Assembly: GCA_902702965.1 (NCBI GenBank)
Contig: CACRXP010000028.1
Coordinates: 519,105-583,104, forward strand
DNA from: Spirometra erinaceieuropaei
Taxonomy: Eukaryota > Platyhelminthes > Cestoda > Diphyllobothriidea > Diphyllobothriidae
Direction: 5' to 3'
Length of the DNA stretch: 64,000 bases
The notes under the pieces are model-generated. The model was not told the DNA's origin, made no database searches, and was given only the letters and a program-made list of their open reading frames with translations. Of this stretch, positions 12,421 to 24,925 are shown one piece after another (position 1 is the stretch's first letter; each line of letters begins with the position of its first letter). A program made the position numbers and the translations under genes.

Positions 12421-14709
12421 TTACTCGAGTGCGTCAGCGGTCAACCTGCGAGAGGTCAGAGCTAGTCAACAACAAACGCGCAGGTTTATATCTGCACAGT
12501 ACGTGGCCTGTCTTACGAAGTCTGATGACGGAAACTGGTATGAAAATTTTCGCACGCCTTGAACGTCTCGCATTTTGCTCGCTCGTTCAGCCTCTTCAAA
12601 GAAGTGTCTTTTTCTTTTGCAGAAAATGTGTCCACATAATTTTATCAGACAAAATGCCATAAATTTGACCGAAAATGGACGTTGGGATATATCCGGACAG
12701 TTTTCTATGCTTATACCTGTCCTAAACTTCGGCTGCTCATCTGAGCGTGTTTTTCTTTGACGGGGGAGTAATTTGCCCTCAATAGTTTTACTAAACAGAG
12801 CTTGCTGCACTTGAAAATTGGTTTTCTATCCGATGCTAACAGTTTATTTTTCAAGAACCATGAGTTATCAAATTCTAGAAGTCAGATCAGCAGCTCTGGG
12901 CGATTTCGTGCCCAAAAGCTTAGTAATAACGCACGCGGTCAATTCTTCGATTAGATGGACCGAAACTGTTTGCCTTTTGGAAAATTATATAGGTTGTCAC
13001 AGAACTGACTACCTTCGAGCAGCCATTTTCAGTTTTAAGCATACGGAACATCACTTTGCGTTCGGTCTAGCTTTTGCACATAGTATTTTAAAGATGAAGC
13101 GAGCAATATACCGGAACGCATTTTCACTGGGAATTTTACTGGACGCCGGATCCAACATCTAAATCGTTTCTGCCAGGGCAAACTCTCGCTGATTATATAT
13201 ACGCTCAAATTTGAGCGTCCCAGTTATTTTAACAAAGGACATTTCACATCCTCTATTAGAATAAGCATCAATATGTAGCATGATAACGCTAACAGCATTT
13301 ATTTAAGGCAGATTCGGCAGACAATCAGCGATCTGAGCCGAAACAGTTTATCACATCTGGTCTTCTCACCTGGCCCTCTGATTTTTATCTAAATGGCTTG
13401 AATGTCTTCAAGTGGTACGATATTTCGATGCATTAATGAAGCCAACTATTAGCATTCGAGGTTCTTGGCAGAAATTTTGGTTTTTGTTGCACGAAGCATT
13501 TATTTCAAGACGATCAACTGTGGACTATGCTCTTTATGCGGTATTTCCAACTTTCCTCTCAACCCAGAAAATACAGCACTTTCCAGCGCCCCTTTTAGCA
13601 CATGACAAACTGTGGGATTTCGCCAAAGAATATTTCTGATAGCGTTCGTCTCGTTGTTTTCTGCGGGGCCTGAAAACACAGGAGGTGGCAATTGACAAAC
13701 AGGATTTTCTGCAGTTTACACTCGTGACTGGCGTGGACGATCGTTGAAGTAGAAGCATTTTGTGGGTAGTCACGTGCGCTAGATCGCAGGCGTATCTATG
13801 CTGACTGATTTTTGGAAAAAGAAAATGCTGCACTGTATGGAGTGTGGGGTCTGTTTTTCTGAAAACCAGTGCCTGTAAATTAGGATTTGGAAACAGTGTG
13901 CTGCCTAGAGAATACGGCTCTCGGGCATCTGTCAGCCCGCTTAACTGTCGTCATTTGTGTTATCGATCACCAAGTACTCACGACCCCCCCCCCGAACGCC
14001 ACGAAAACGGTTTAATACCCGTTGTGCGGTTCTCCATGTGGTTAGAGAGCATTGTTTGCGCTATTCGATATTGAGCTAAAGGTCATCATTCGATCAGTAT
14101 TAGTTTTCCTCGACTGTCGCGTTTAAAATGACGTCGCCTTCTGGGAAGTTTAATACTTGACATGTTCGTACTGTACGTGACGCTATCTCAGGGATAAACT
14201 GTATTGGAATGTTTTTACGGTTCCCAAATTTGCAAGGTCTCTCGGTTTTATAAGGTAACGCTAGATGGCCAGCTTGTATTTGCGCATTATCTCAACCCCG
14301 AGTGGTGCGCCAAGTCGACTGGTGGCCTCTCATACATTTGGGACCCTCAGGAATAATCGTTAATACGCATTAGATTTTTATATTTATTGTAGCACACTTG
14401 GTCTGAATCTGACCTCCAGCACTCGCGATGGCAAACAGCCCTGTAATGCTAGATCACTTTGGGCTGCCTTTGTCCTTCGTTGAACAATTCAGTAGTATTG
14501 GCATTGCCGACATGTATATTGCTGGAATATTGCTCCAATCCGAGCAGGCCACATTTGTTAGGGTAGTAGTTGTACGCTTTGGAGATAAGGAATGCCTATA
14601 CGCAGGGAAATTACGATGTGTGCGGCGGACTATTGTCGACTGCCACCATTACAGTGTCTGGCGTCCTCGTCCAAGGCTCCGCTACCTCAAGATCATTCAC
14701 CGTCGCTTC
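12421..14709. other. Intergenic, nothing recognised
   Basis: Overlapping open frames of 60-115 aa on both strands, with no domain, splice partner or repeat match seen. Confidence 0.45.
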
Positions 14710-14890
14710 CGACGATGTCCATCGTGTGCTTAATAGCGAGCTGAGAGCAGGCACGATGTCTTGCGCATGATTTAGTTTATAGTGATTGTAGACGTGCACA
14801 GCATCTACCGCACTCTCTTCTCCCCCACCTAGACCAGGTGTCAAGACAGAGTCAAGAAGACCGGAGGCGGGGGAGGGCACAGGTGGATGG
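14710..14890 (+). repeat. Member of dispersed 180-bp family
   Basis: Shows GACGATGTCCATCGTGTGC, GATTTAGTTTATAGTGATTG, TAGACGTGCACAGCATCTAC, CGCACTCTCTTCTCCCCCAC and GTCAAGACAGAGTCAAGAAG in the same order as the other copies. Confidence 0.65.
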
Positions 14891-15450
14891 GAAGGTCGAG
14901 CCCGCACCTTGACGCTCCACTCCACACCCCCTGGTCCACACACCAAATGACCAGGTTTTTGACCAGCAACTACAGGAAGAATAGCAGGGGTCGCAGTGTG
15001 CGCGACGTACGCGGTAGCCGGGTCTGCCACCGCGCTCCGAAATGTTGGCGTTCACGCAGTCATAACCCCACGTACGCCACTTGAACCCACCACCCTTAGA
15101 CGAGTGCATTACACATCAGTTAGACAAAACTTGATTTTAACCCACAAACCTATTTAAGTTGGCTTCGCCAACTGCCACTGCTGCCTTAGCAGACAAATCA
15201 CGGCACTGTATACAATAAACACCTCATTCTGGCAATTTCTGCCTTTTCCTACAACTCGGGATTTGGCCTGATAATTGCAGCGCTCTGAGTACTCTCAACG
15301 CATAGACACTATAGGACTAGGTAACTGCCTATTGGATTTTGTATTTTGAATTTTAACCATAGGTAGATAAAAAAAATTCGCGCGACTTATGAGTGGTGCG
15401 CAATGTTAATAAGGGACAGTTCTTTTACAATAAAGGCTACTGAATTTCGA

Positions 15451-15535
15451 AGCACTCGGTGCCAATGAAGATATTCGAACCTCTGATCCCTCAAATGCGC
15501 GTCGAGTGCGCACTCACCTAAGTTGCCGGAAGCTG
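15451..15535 (-). mobile_element. tRNA-headed SINE remnant
   Basis: On the - strand AACTTAGGTGAGTGCGC precedes the B box GAGGTTCGAAT, with the tail TTGGCACCGAGTGCTTCGAA, related to the CACCGAG tails of the other SINE copies. Confidence 0.5.
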
Positions 15536-15623
15536 CATGTCGGTTGGTTGCATATATAGTATTTTCGTACCTCTAACTTGCAAGGTTTAGATTACACTGG
15601 ACGCAGTTCATAAACCGAACAAA

Positions 15624-16617
15624 TACAGTACGTGGGCTAACTCATGAAATGTCGACCGAAATTTCGAGATACGTTCTCGTTTCGAAAAGCTTAATTAAGC
15701 ATGGTTGTAAAACTAATCACCGTATAGCATAATTCTATACTGATCCAGTTACCTCAGGGTGTCTTTTTCGAACGAACGTATATCCGACTGCATGCAAGAA
15801 CTATACTGTGCAAAAAATGACTACTTAAGTAGCAAGCAACGTTGTCATTGGTTTTCGGTGACCCCAAGATTTCAGTTATATTTCATAGAAAACCTGTATA
15901 AAAATGTTCATGCTTTAATTATTCGGTAGGAAATCACGTCTTTTTCCTATTTTATGCTCGAAGGAAGAGCATAATTTCGTTTTAAAAAAATGTTCCTAAT
16001 TCGCGAATAATTTGGTACCTAACCTGCTGTTATACTTGCATTCAGGGTTTCAAAACTACAAGCCGTGTATTTTCCATGTACGGAAAACCATACGTTTCTC
16101 TACGGTATTAAGAGGAGACCATATGGGTTCGTAAAATTAGGCAGTGGGTTCGAGTAATATTTTTAATTTTACAAGCCGCATTGGTAAATGCAAATACATG
16201 ACGTTTTACGAACGGAGATTTCACGGTATTAAAAAATCTCCCAATTAGAAACTTTTTGAAATTTAATTATATTCCTCCTTCGAGTATAAAATTGAAAGAA
16301 GACGTACTCTTCTACTAACTAACTAACTAAGAGGATAAATATTTTATGCACTTTTTAATGAAATATAATTCAAATTTTGAGGTCATCGAAAATCATTGAG
16401 GAAATTGCATTCTACTTAATTAGTCATTTTTTGCAGAGTGTAGTTCTTGCATGCAGTCGGATATACGTTCGTTCGAAAAAGGCACCTTGAGGTAACTGGA
16501 TCAGTATAGAATTATGCTATACGGTGATTAGTTTTACAACCATGCTTAATAAAGCTTTTTGAAACGAGGACGCATTTCGAAATTTCAGCCGACATTTCAT
16601 AAGTTAGGCAGTATGTT
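15624..16617. mobile_element. Foldback element, copy 2
   Basis: Left end TACAGTACGTGGGCTAACTC with ATGAAATGTC; right end GACATTTCATAAGTTAGGCA and GTATGTTA. Arms of about 200 bp pair closely (for example gcatgcaagaactatactgtgcaaaaaatgac at 15791 against the inverse near 16432), and inner blocks tatgctcgaaggaagagcat and cctccttcgagtataaaat pair as well. No open frame. Confidence 0.8.
16310..16332 (+). repeat. (TAAC)n microsatellite
   Basis: Short taac/ctaa tandem run (ctactaactaactaactaag) near the middle of the foldback element. Confidence 0.6.
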
Positions 16618-16618
16618 A

Positions 16619-16637
16619 TGAGAGAGAGAGAGAGAGG
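16619..16637 (-). repeat. (CT)n tail at the LINE 3' end
   Basis: (GA)n on the + strand directly abuts the foldback element. On the - strand it follows AAAATAAAGCATTC, so it looks like the microsatellite tail of the LINE, just 3' of its AATAAA. Confidence 0.6.
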
Positions 16638-16974
16638 AATGCTTTATTTTGAAAATAACATTCAAAACTTTCAGCAAAAACGGTTCTCCAGTGCACAGTG
16701 ATTACCATAGAGATTAACAGGTATTGGACAGGTGGACATAATTATCTATGAAGAAAAAAGGACTTTAAGGTGAAAGATCAAGTTTTAGCTTTTGTTTTTC
16801 AGCATCTTTGCAGGTGAGATACCGGGCTAGAAATGGCAGTAGGGAATTCTGATAAGCCGAAGTGCGACAAGGGATGTGGCGGAAGCATCGACGCATGGAG
16901 CGTAAGGATTTCGCAGCCATTAACTAATTATGAAGGGGATGGACGGTGTCATTCAGAATTCGGTCAGCAAATTG

Positions 16975-18634
16975 CTACACCGTATTGAAGTGTCGCTGCA
17001 CGATGATATCAACTAAAATATGATAGGAAACACCAGCAGCAGAGGCGAGCATTCGAATGACACGGTTAAAAATAATTAGATCTTTTTTAAGTAAACTTGG
17101 AAAAATAACTGGAGAACAATAAAGAATGAGTGAAAGAATACAGCCATCTATGAATCGCCAGATTAAGGACTGGGGTGTATGGTATGAACGTAGACGACGA
17201 ATGTAATAAACAAGTTTTTGAATTTTTGTTAAAAGGATTTCCATATGAAGAGAGAAAGAGAGATTTGAGGACAAAGTAACACCTAGGTACCGCAAAGAGG
17301 ATACCTCATTGGGAAGAATATCCAAAGGTTCAGGAATGGGAGAGGGTCGCAATCGAAACACACACTGTACTGATTTCTGATTGTTGAGTAGGAGTCCATT
17401 ATTTGACGACCAAGCGGAGACGTGATCTTAGCCATCCTTTAAAGACTGTAGGTGAGTCAGGTTTTTGAGTGGGTGGCCTACGACCATGTCATCGGCATAC
17501 TTAACATACAGGCAGTCGTTTGGCGATCTCAAATCATCAGTATGAAGAGAGAAAAGATGGGGGGATAAGATGGAGCCTTGTAGAACTCCACAATTATTTG
17601 GAAGAATAGAAGATTTTCTCTTTCCCGACTGGACAAACTGTGTGCGGAAGGAAAAATAATCTCTGAGCCAAGAAACAACCCAGCTCGGAGCGTCACACGC
17701 AGCTGCTTTGGTCAGTAGGAGTTGGCGCGGAATAGTGTTGAAGGCGGATGAGTAGTCGAGAAAAGCACATGCATATGCACGGCATCCCTTGTCTAAGTCT
17801 CTCAAAGCTGAATGGACAACTAAAGCAACATCATCCAAGGTGCTACGCTTTGCCTTGTATGCAAATTGTAGAGGATCAGAAAAATTGACGGAGGAGTACT
17901 TAAGGGAATCTAATGCAACTCGTTCAGTAAGTTTCAGGAGTGCAGAAGAGCAGGCAATAGGACGGAAAGATTTAGGAGCAAAAGTTAAAGATTTTTTTAG
18001 GGATTGGAGTAATTCTTACTGTACGCCAGACGTCGGGAATCTTGGACTCTATGAAGGATAGATTAATAAGGTGGGTCAAGACAGGAGCTATCTGCGAACA
18101 GCAAGACTTAAGGAGAAAAGGAGAGACACCGTCCGGCCCAGCCGCCGTTGACCCGCGAACCTTTCTGAGATGTTGTTCCACTGTTGTCACAGTCACAGGA
18201 GTAAAGTCGCATGGTGGTAGGTAAATTTCGTTTGGGCGAGAATGGGAGTCGTTAGAAGTACAGATAAAATTTCGATTTAAAGAGTTTAAATTTACATCAA
18301 TGGGTTCAAGTAGATTACGTTGACCAGTGAGACGCTTGATATTCCTCCACAGTTCAGCAGAAGAAAAAGGAGAGGAGGGGGTGGATGAAGTAGAAAAAAG
18401 TTGACTAACGAATAAACCGTTAAGTCTGGCGATTTCGTTCTTTATTAAAACATTGATATCCTTCACCTTGTCACGCTGACCTAGTTTGTAGAAGGCTTCT
18501 TTGCGACGTCTCAAGTGTTTGAGGTATGGTGAGGAGATTCTGTCAGGCCTGACCATAGCAGTTTCACGGGGACAACAAATATCAAAAATGAGATTCAAAA
18601 ATATCGTAAGATTGTTTAGAGCATAATTCAGCAC
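16975..18634 (-). pseudogene. LINE reverse transcriptase and C-terminal region
   Basis: Three frames in order: 18634-17972 (220 aa; ends near VWRTVRITPIPKK, motif 1), then after a frame change PIACSSALLKLTERV to YADD and downstream (17838-17428), then 17361-16975 (LRYLGVTLSSNLSFSLHM, typical of the thumb). The catalytic FLDYSSAFNT and YADD aspartates are intact. Breaks at about 17975 and at the TAG near 17430 disable translation. Confidence 0.88.
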
Positions 18635-19347
18635 TTTGTAGTGCTAGAAAAGTTGGGATGGTACTAGCAATCAAACTCTGCAGTAAGTGGATCTTATCTA
18701 CGGATGTGTCTCGAACAGTAATTTTCCTCTCGGGTTTTGTAAGCAGTTGTCGCTTAGAGGTGGAATAGACTTTTGGAAGTCCTAGTAGCACTGAGTGATC
18801 AGACCCGGAGAGAGGAGCTCTATCTTTAATACAAAAAAGCTTTGGGTAATTGGTCAAGATGTGATCAAGAGGGGCATCAGCCCATGTATTGAATGAAACA
18901 AGGTCATCAAAACCCAGAAGGGTAATGGGCCGAAAGCTTACACGGTTAAAATCACCGCATAAAAGAATAAGATGGTCTGAAGCAAGTTTTTGTGTGAGAA
19001 AGTCAAAAAACGGCTCAGAGAGCCTTCATTTGTGGAAGGGGGGATGTAAATACTGACAAATATGATACCCTTAAAGCTATTTAACAAATAGGGCAGATAA
19101 CAGCAATGACATCATTTAAATCACCAGAATATGAAAACAGGGGCTTACAATTTATACACCAGTCTTGATTGACAAAAATGGCCACTCCTCCACCTCTACT
19201 GCCTGTTGGAGATGGTTTATCACTTCGAAAACAACAAAATGACGAAAGAATGATTAGTTCCGAGTCAATATGGCTATTCAACCACGTCTCCTGAAGGCAA
19301 ATTACTCCTGTTTTGCCATGTTCTTTGGTTGACAGAAGTAATTCCAA
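18582..19347 (-). pseudogene. LINE AP-like endonuclease domain
   Basis: Two frames (19347-19081 and about 19060-18582) carry the LINE apurinic-type endonuclease motifs in order: LQETWL, RGGGVAIFV, LLCGDFN, DHILTNYP and LSGSDHSVLLGLP. The domain nicks target DNA for target-primed reverse transcription. A frame change lies near 19080. Confidence 0.85.
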
Positions 19348-19357
19348 CAGGGGAGAT

Positions 19358-19492
19358 TGGAATGACCTTTTTGGCTTATTAGCCGTCGTCAGCCAGGCAT
19401 ACCTAACCCCGAAGTGTGGAACACCCGAGGCTCGAACTGGTGACCTGTTAGTTAGAAGTCCACGCCTCTAACCACTGGGCTATGAGCCCGTT
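19358..19492 (-). mobile_element. tRNA-derived SINE with conserved body
   Basis: On the - strand GGGCTCATAGCCCAGTGGTT (A box) and ACCAGTTCGAGCCTC (B box) form a tRNA-like head, loosely like tRNA-Arg(TCT), with mispaired stems. It is followed by GGTATGCCTGGCTGACGACG, GCTAATAAGCC and a tail shared with 24050-24110 and 43637-43690. It abuts the 5' edge of the LINE. Confidence 0.7.
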
Positions 19493-19521
19493 GCTCTGTC
19501 GGTCTTCGATCGGAAATATAT

Positions 19522-19653
19522 AATGGTAAGGGGCGCTCACCAATCGTTCTTACGGAACTCACTCGTTCTGGTTGGGCTCGAGAGAGAGAGCCCATAAGGC
19601 ACAATGGAACGAGTGACTTCCGTAAGAACGATCGGTGAGCGCCCCCTACCATT
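19522..19653. repeat. 132-bp near-perfect palindrome
   Basis: aatggtaaggggcgctcacc at the left pairs with ggtgagcgccccctaccatt at the right. The arms run about 47 nt each around a ctcgagagagagagccc centre. Related gcgctcacc...gttccgttgtgcc sequence occurs at 43530-43590. It sits between the SINE head and a solitary foldback end. Confidence 0.75.
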
Positions 19654-19676
19654 TCATGAGTTTGCCTACCTACTGT
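19650..19676 (-). repeat. Solitary end of the foldback family
   Basis: On the - strand TACAGTAGGTAGGCAAACTC followed by ATGAAATGG matches the terminal sequence of the foldback elements. Confidence 0.55.
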
Positions 19677-19831
19677 AGTTGGTGATATGGAAGGTTATTT
19701 TGCCCTACTATAGTTTATATGATTTAGCACTTGTTCTTCTATTCCATCCGCGATTTGAAGCAGGACACGAGTCTTGATTTACACCCTACTAAATACGGCC
19801 TGTGTGGACTGTGTTGCTGACTCAACATCAG

Positions 19832-20012
19832 GTAGGTAACGGGAATATGGGCCCCGGCGCAATGGGTGGCTTTGCGCCAAATTCCGGCGGCGGGGGGGGG
19901 TTAGGATGGTTGGGATCAGAGTTGAGGTTAGAAGTGTTGGGATGAAATTAGCACACGAGAATAAGTACCCCGGGAGCTTATCGCAGTGCCACCTGCCCTT
20001 ATCCTCATGGCC
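19832..20012. repeat. Foldback unit with TTAGGG-like core
   Basis: gaatatgggccccggcgcaatgggtggctttgcgccaaattccggcgg opens the unit. The core has ggttaggatggttggg...gaggttagaag, and the end tcgcagtgccacctgccctt is an approximate inverse of the start. Related units lie at 8478, 43038 and 53689. Confidence 0.5.
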
Positions 20013-22822
20013 AACCCAAAAATATACGTCCAAGCGATGTTGATTCTGCCAACTTGATGAGCGAACGCGAATACAATGTTTCTTTTATTGATGGCAGTTC
20101 TTCTCATTTACTTTTTTAGAAAATTACTCAACATCTATACTTGCAGGAATCTGCGTCCGTGGCCATTAACGGGTATCTGTCGTCATGAGCATTCCACGCA
20201 TTTTAGAAAACTTAAGTAATTTATTCGTTTTTAGCTTTTTGCAGTAAAATTATGCAGACAGAACCTTTTACTTTCGTTTCGGGTCAAGCTGATGGCAGAT
20301 GAAAAAGATAAAATTGGTCATTTGTCTGGAGTGAAAGAAACCCACAGTCGACTAGGCTAAGGAACTTTTTAAAATATTGCAGGTGTATGTTGGCGAAAAA
20401 GTTCAAATGCAGCCAAACTAAATTAAACATTTTGTTGTAAAATCAATTTTTGTGATTACCGAGTTAGCATACAGCTCTTGCCATTATCATTTACACGCAG
20501 TTTGAGCAATCTGTAACGGTGCAACTTCTGAATTTACTTTTGGTACAGCCCTCGTGGTGCTTAAACTGAAGGAAGAGCAACACCCGCAAAAGGGAGGACT
20601 GGAAGGGTTACTTCTGGCTTTATAGCCATCGTCAGCCGGTTTGCCCCAACACCAAGTTTGCAAGATCTAGAATTCCAGTCCGAATTCATCCAGTGAGGAG
20701 TTAGTTGTGCATAATTCCGGAAACTGTGGACTTTGATATTAAATAAGCAAGGTCGTAGATTAGTAGCTCATATGGCCTAGCATCTTTTGATGCCTATGAA
20801 CAGTGCAAAACTTTCTCATTAATCGCATCTTTGCTGTCTCTATACGTTATCACAACGGCTGAAGCCATGCTGTGGCCGAAGCCACTGCGATCTTCTGATC
20901 CCGTCCGGATAAGAAGAGAGAAGTTGGACGCCCGTGGGGGAGGGGTTTTATTCTGTACAGAATAATGGATGAAATGGGCAGCCGGAGAAGTATGTCTGCC
21001 TGTGTTACCAATCAGTGAAAGGGCTGCGTTGATTGGCTGCAAGCCCACGCGGGGGAGTGACAAGCTTCGCATGGTGAAGACAGGGAATCGACCAGAAGTG
21101 TGGTGCGGACAGGAATGCAGCTAGACGAATTAAAGGCGGGTAGGCGTGCGGGCCGAGGCAGGTTGTCGCTGATGCGTACGTACCGGCACTAGCAAGAGGC
21201 GCGGCGTTGCCATGACCACCTGGTGTAGCGCCAATACAACCCTACCTTCACGCTGAATTATTGGTAGGAATTTGCGAGACGTCCTTCTTGCTTTAATTGG
21301 TTCAGCTGCATAAAGGGCCCTTCTCTGTGGTGTTTGTCAGCACTTGCCCCCCATCGTAAACTTGCCCGTTAGCAACCGCAAGCTAAAACCTTTACTGCTG
21401 TGATCACATGACTGCACATGCTTCAGGCAGGGCACATAGAACCATTTACGTATGCACATATATATGCATAATTTCACGGCAGTTGGTCAGTCCCGATTTC
21501 GACACACATCACCAACGCCAATTAAGGGGTAAATTCAGTGATTTCAGAAGTTTGGTGTAACAAAACTTTTTACTTTGTTATGTGTTTCAAGGTGTAAATC
21601 AGCAGTTAACTTTTTTAATCACTGAATAGTTCGCAATCTTTTCATGTGAGATTTTCGTAAACTTAGGCGATTAAATGGCAAGACAAGGGAATAGGAATTC
21701 GTCGTATTCGGGAAACCTTGCACTTACTGCCAGGGGATTGGGATTGGGGTTAAAGCCTGGGAAAAGCCTGCGGCAGAATTATCGATCAATTGGCCAGAGG
21801 GCGAAGTCGAAAACTTACTGCTTTCAATGACCCTTCATTTAAACAGCGACCCTGTTTTTTAACTAAAGATCTAAAACCCGAATAATATCACCCAGATGAC
21901 TAAATGATTGACCCACTCTATGACAGGGGACATGAACTTAATTTTTCCTGATAAATAGAAGGGCAGATCAGCATCTCTAGCTTTACACTGAATTTGCGGG
22001 AAATTTGCTTCCCCATGCGCAGTAAGTTTATGCATTGCGATTTTTGGGTTAGCGTTAAAAAGAGCCACAATCCCCATACCAGTGAGCCTTTTGCATTCGG
22101 CCACGTATTAACAAAACTGATAATGCGTATCTGTTTTTAGAATATGTAACATGACATGGAAACTTCCAGTAGTGATAATGCAGTTCATCTTTGAAGGCAA
22201 CACTTTAGCATGGATCATGCTCATCGGTTTGGTTGAACATGGTGAAATGCTCTATTCGTCCTTTGTGAGCACGGAACAGAACTCTGAGCCAAAATCCGTA
22301 AGAAACTGATTAAATAAATTTATAGAAGCGATTTTAGATCAGCCAGAACCCCGTAGATTATTGGGTTTGGACAAAATGTTTGAGCCCTAACTATGCGGAC
22401 GCTTCCATAGCAATACAAGTCTCTGCGGCTTTTCGATGTCTTTGTCAAGCTAATTATCATATGCGGGAGTGGAAGCCACGCCTATGTCTTATAACTATTC
22501 TGTGGGACTAGACCCTCTTAAAATAAAATTTTTAAGGTCTGAGATAATTTATTCCTTAAAGGCGTGGTCGTGATGTGTGCCTGGAGCTGCACGTGCACTA
22601 ACGCGCAAAACATACTACTGACCTCGTAGGTGTGAGTGAGTATTTTTCGCTGGAGTTCATGCATTTCGACTCAGATTTTCGCCTAGCTTGAGGTTGGAGT
22701 CGGGCTTGACATGTTCGGTTCTCCGACAATCCGATTACCAGTTTATCCAATACTTTTAGACTAGGATACATAGCGTCCGCACTTTATCTGATTCCCATCT
22801 CTGCCAAAATTATCTGAGATTT
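20013..22822. other. Intergenic; GC-rich block at 20840-21230
   Basis: 20603-20640 holds a SINE tail (ccatcgtcagcc on +). 20840-21230 is GC-rich, with a weak 92-aa open frame on the - strand, and resembles repeat rather than gene sequence. 21240-22822 shows nothing I can support. Confidence 0.45.
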
Positions 22823-23811
22823 AGTGCGTGACCGATCTCCTGAAATGTTAGCCAAAAGTCTGGAATGCGTTTCCGATTAGAAAGGATTACTTAAGTGGGG
22901 TTGTTATACTGATTTTCATGCAGCATAGCCCTATAAAAATTCGGACTCGCCAGGATGTCGACTTTTGAAAGCACTTTTTTCTGATGTCTTACAGAAACCC
23001 CACTTGGTAAAAAATGACTGCTTAAGTAGCATTCATTTTTCCTATTGATTTTCGATGTTCTTATAAATTCAAATATCTTTTGCAGAAAACTTTCGCAATA
23101 ATATGCTTTCGTTTGCCCACTTAGAAGGAAATCACGTTGTCTTCATATTTTATGCTCGAAAATAGTGTGTATTTAGGTTTTAAAAATGTTTCCCGATTCC
23201 CGAATAATTTTCAAACTGCTCTGTCATTTCATCAGCGTTTATCAATCTCAGTCTACAAGTTACATGCTTTCCGCCTAAGGAAAATCATATATTCCTCTAT
23301 GCCTTTAAGAAGATACTACATAGAGTTCATGAAATTTCGCAATGGATCCGGACCGTGTTGTACATTTCATGAAGAGCATTAGTAAACGGACGTGTGCGGT
23401 CTTGCATGCATTGACATCCCACGATCTTAAATATTTCATAATAAGACACTTTTCAAAACCAAAATATACACTATTTTCGGGCATAAACTATGAAGAGAAT
23501 GTCATTTTCTAGCAAATGAGCAGAAGAAAGCTTATTTTTGGATTTTTTTCTGTAAATGATAATTGAATTTATAGGACCATCGAAAATCAATAGGGAATAT
23601 GCAGGCTTCTTAAGTAGTCATTTTTTACCGATTGGGGTGTCTGCATGAGATCAGAAAAAAAGCATTCAAAAGCTGACATCCTGACGAGTCCGAAATGTTA
23701 TAGGGTTATGCTGCAAGATAGTCAGTATGACAGCCCCACTTAAGTAACCCTTTCTCATCGGAAACGCATTCCAGGCTTTTGGCTAACATTTCAGGAGATC
23801 GGCCACGCACT
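22823..23811. mobile_element. Foldback element, copy 3
   Basis: Left AGTGCGTGACCGATCTCCTG AAATGTTAGCC and right GGCTAACATTTCAGGAGATC GGCCACGCACT are inverse of each other, 989 bp end to end. Arms of 400 bp or more pair with few mismatches (cttaagtggggttgttatactgatt against the inverse at 23723). An 81-aa open frame at 23137-23382 is not conserved in the other copies. Confidence 0.85.
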
Positions 23812-24049
23812 GTACAGTAGAACAAATCCAAGAGATTTTCACCCTAACTCACGGATAGGTGCGTCACAGGAAATAGGTCAAGAGGCAAATAATTGTCGAA
23901 AAAATGGAACATAATCGGCACATACGATCACAGACGCGCCATTTTCTGTGTATCGGAGGATATTGGCAGCTTTGCTGTGTAACCGGTAAGCTTTTCACCG
24001 TTATTTTACGACTACGTTGTATACTTTTTCGGGCTTGGGTATGGCTAGC

Positions 24050-24112
24050 TGACGACGGCTAATAAGCCAGAAATGGCCATTCCAGTCTCCCTTGTCTTTG
24101 TCGGTAATAACA
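24050..24112 (+). repeat. SINE-body motif
   Basis: GACGACGGCTAATAAGCCAG, AAATGGCCATTCCAGTCTCC and CTTGTCTTTGTCGG are shared with 43637-43690 (+) and 19358-19405 (-). Confidence 0.65.
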
Positions 24113-24885
24113 TTCTACTTTTTCTTTTGGTTAAACTTCGCTTCACGATAATTAACGCAATGCAGAGTGACAATACATGTACTAGAATACGACAAAAACT
24201 GTTGGTTCTGTACCAGTTTTGCTTCATCCTCACGCCTCATCCAAGAACTAGACACTACAAGAACTACCTTTCCACGTGCTTAAAAGTCGAAATCGCCGCT
24301 TAGTGATGGGCCTTTATCTGTTACGTATGGTATATTTTTAAATGATGGGAAATTAAACGTGCGGTAAAGTAAAAAAATACCTGCGTGCACTACTATTGTT
24401 TTGGCGCATGACATTAGATAAACTTGCCAATCAGACTTCTTGAACAAAAACTTGTTTTCCTGAAAGCAACCTGCTTATTCATATTTTTCCGCATCCAATT
24501 TACGTGATAATAAAACTTGGTGCTCATGGTGGCGACGACTGTTTCGGCAAGTCTTTTTCGTTTATATTAATATCCTTTTTTCTCCGGCAAAAAGCCGAGT
24601 TGCGCAGATGTAATCTAGAACAGTTATTAGCATGGGATATGGCCTTACGTTGATTTTCGCCAAATACTATTGACTGCTTCGTTAATAAAGTACCTTATAA
24701 ATATATTCCGCACACGAAAAGGGCTTTTCTCTGAATTTTTAAGTTAATGAGCAATGCGCACCGTTTATGATGCCCCGAACTGGTCATCTGGATTTCGGCC
24801 ATCATGTTTCATGAATTACGACATTGACCTCGTGAAATCGCACGCTTGAAAGTCCTTATGCCCTAATGCGTAACGCTGCCAGTCA

Positions 24886-24925
24886 CTTGGCAGTCACTTG
24901 CCAGTCACTGCCAGTCACCAGTCAC
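24886..24925 (+). repeat. CCAGTCACTTG tandem repeat
   Basis: About five imperfect units of 8-11 bp (ccagtcacttg, gcagtcacttg, ccagtcactg, ccagtca, ccagtcactt). Confidence 0.75.

Larger units (their letters stand above)
16638..19362 (-). mobile_element. CR1/Jockey-type LINE, 5'-truncated and broken
   Basis: Read on the - strand the order is an AP-like endonuclease (19362-18582), a reverse transcriptase (18634-17428), an RT thumb/C-terminal part (17361-16975), then a 3' UTR with AATAAA and a (CT)n tail. Endonuclease motifs LQETWL, GGGVAIFV, LCGDFN and SGSDH are visible. RT motifs are AGPDGVSPFLLK, FLDYSSAFNTI, GVLQGSILSP and the catalytic YADD (17488-17499). Stops or frameshifts separate the frames at about 19080, 18600, 17975 and 17430, so this copy is not functional as read. 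The first part of the endonuclease is missing; the 5' edge joins a SINE tail. Confidence 0.9.

Noticed and set aside
14611..15030. 139-aa - strand frame
   Set aside because: Lies over a member of the 180-bp repeat family on the other strand; compositional.
24886..24925. CRISPR-like direct repeats
   Set aside because: Contiguous imperfect units without spacers, in a eukaryotic genome.
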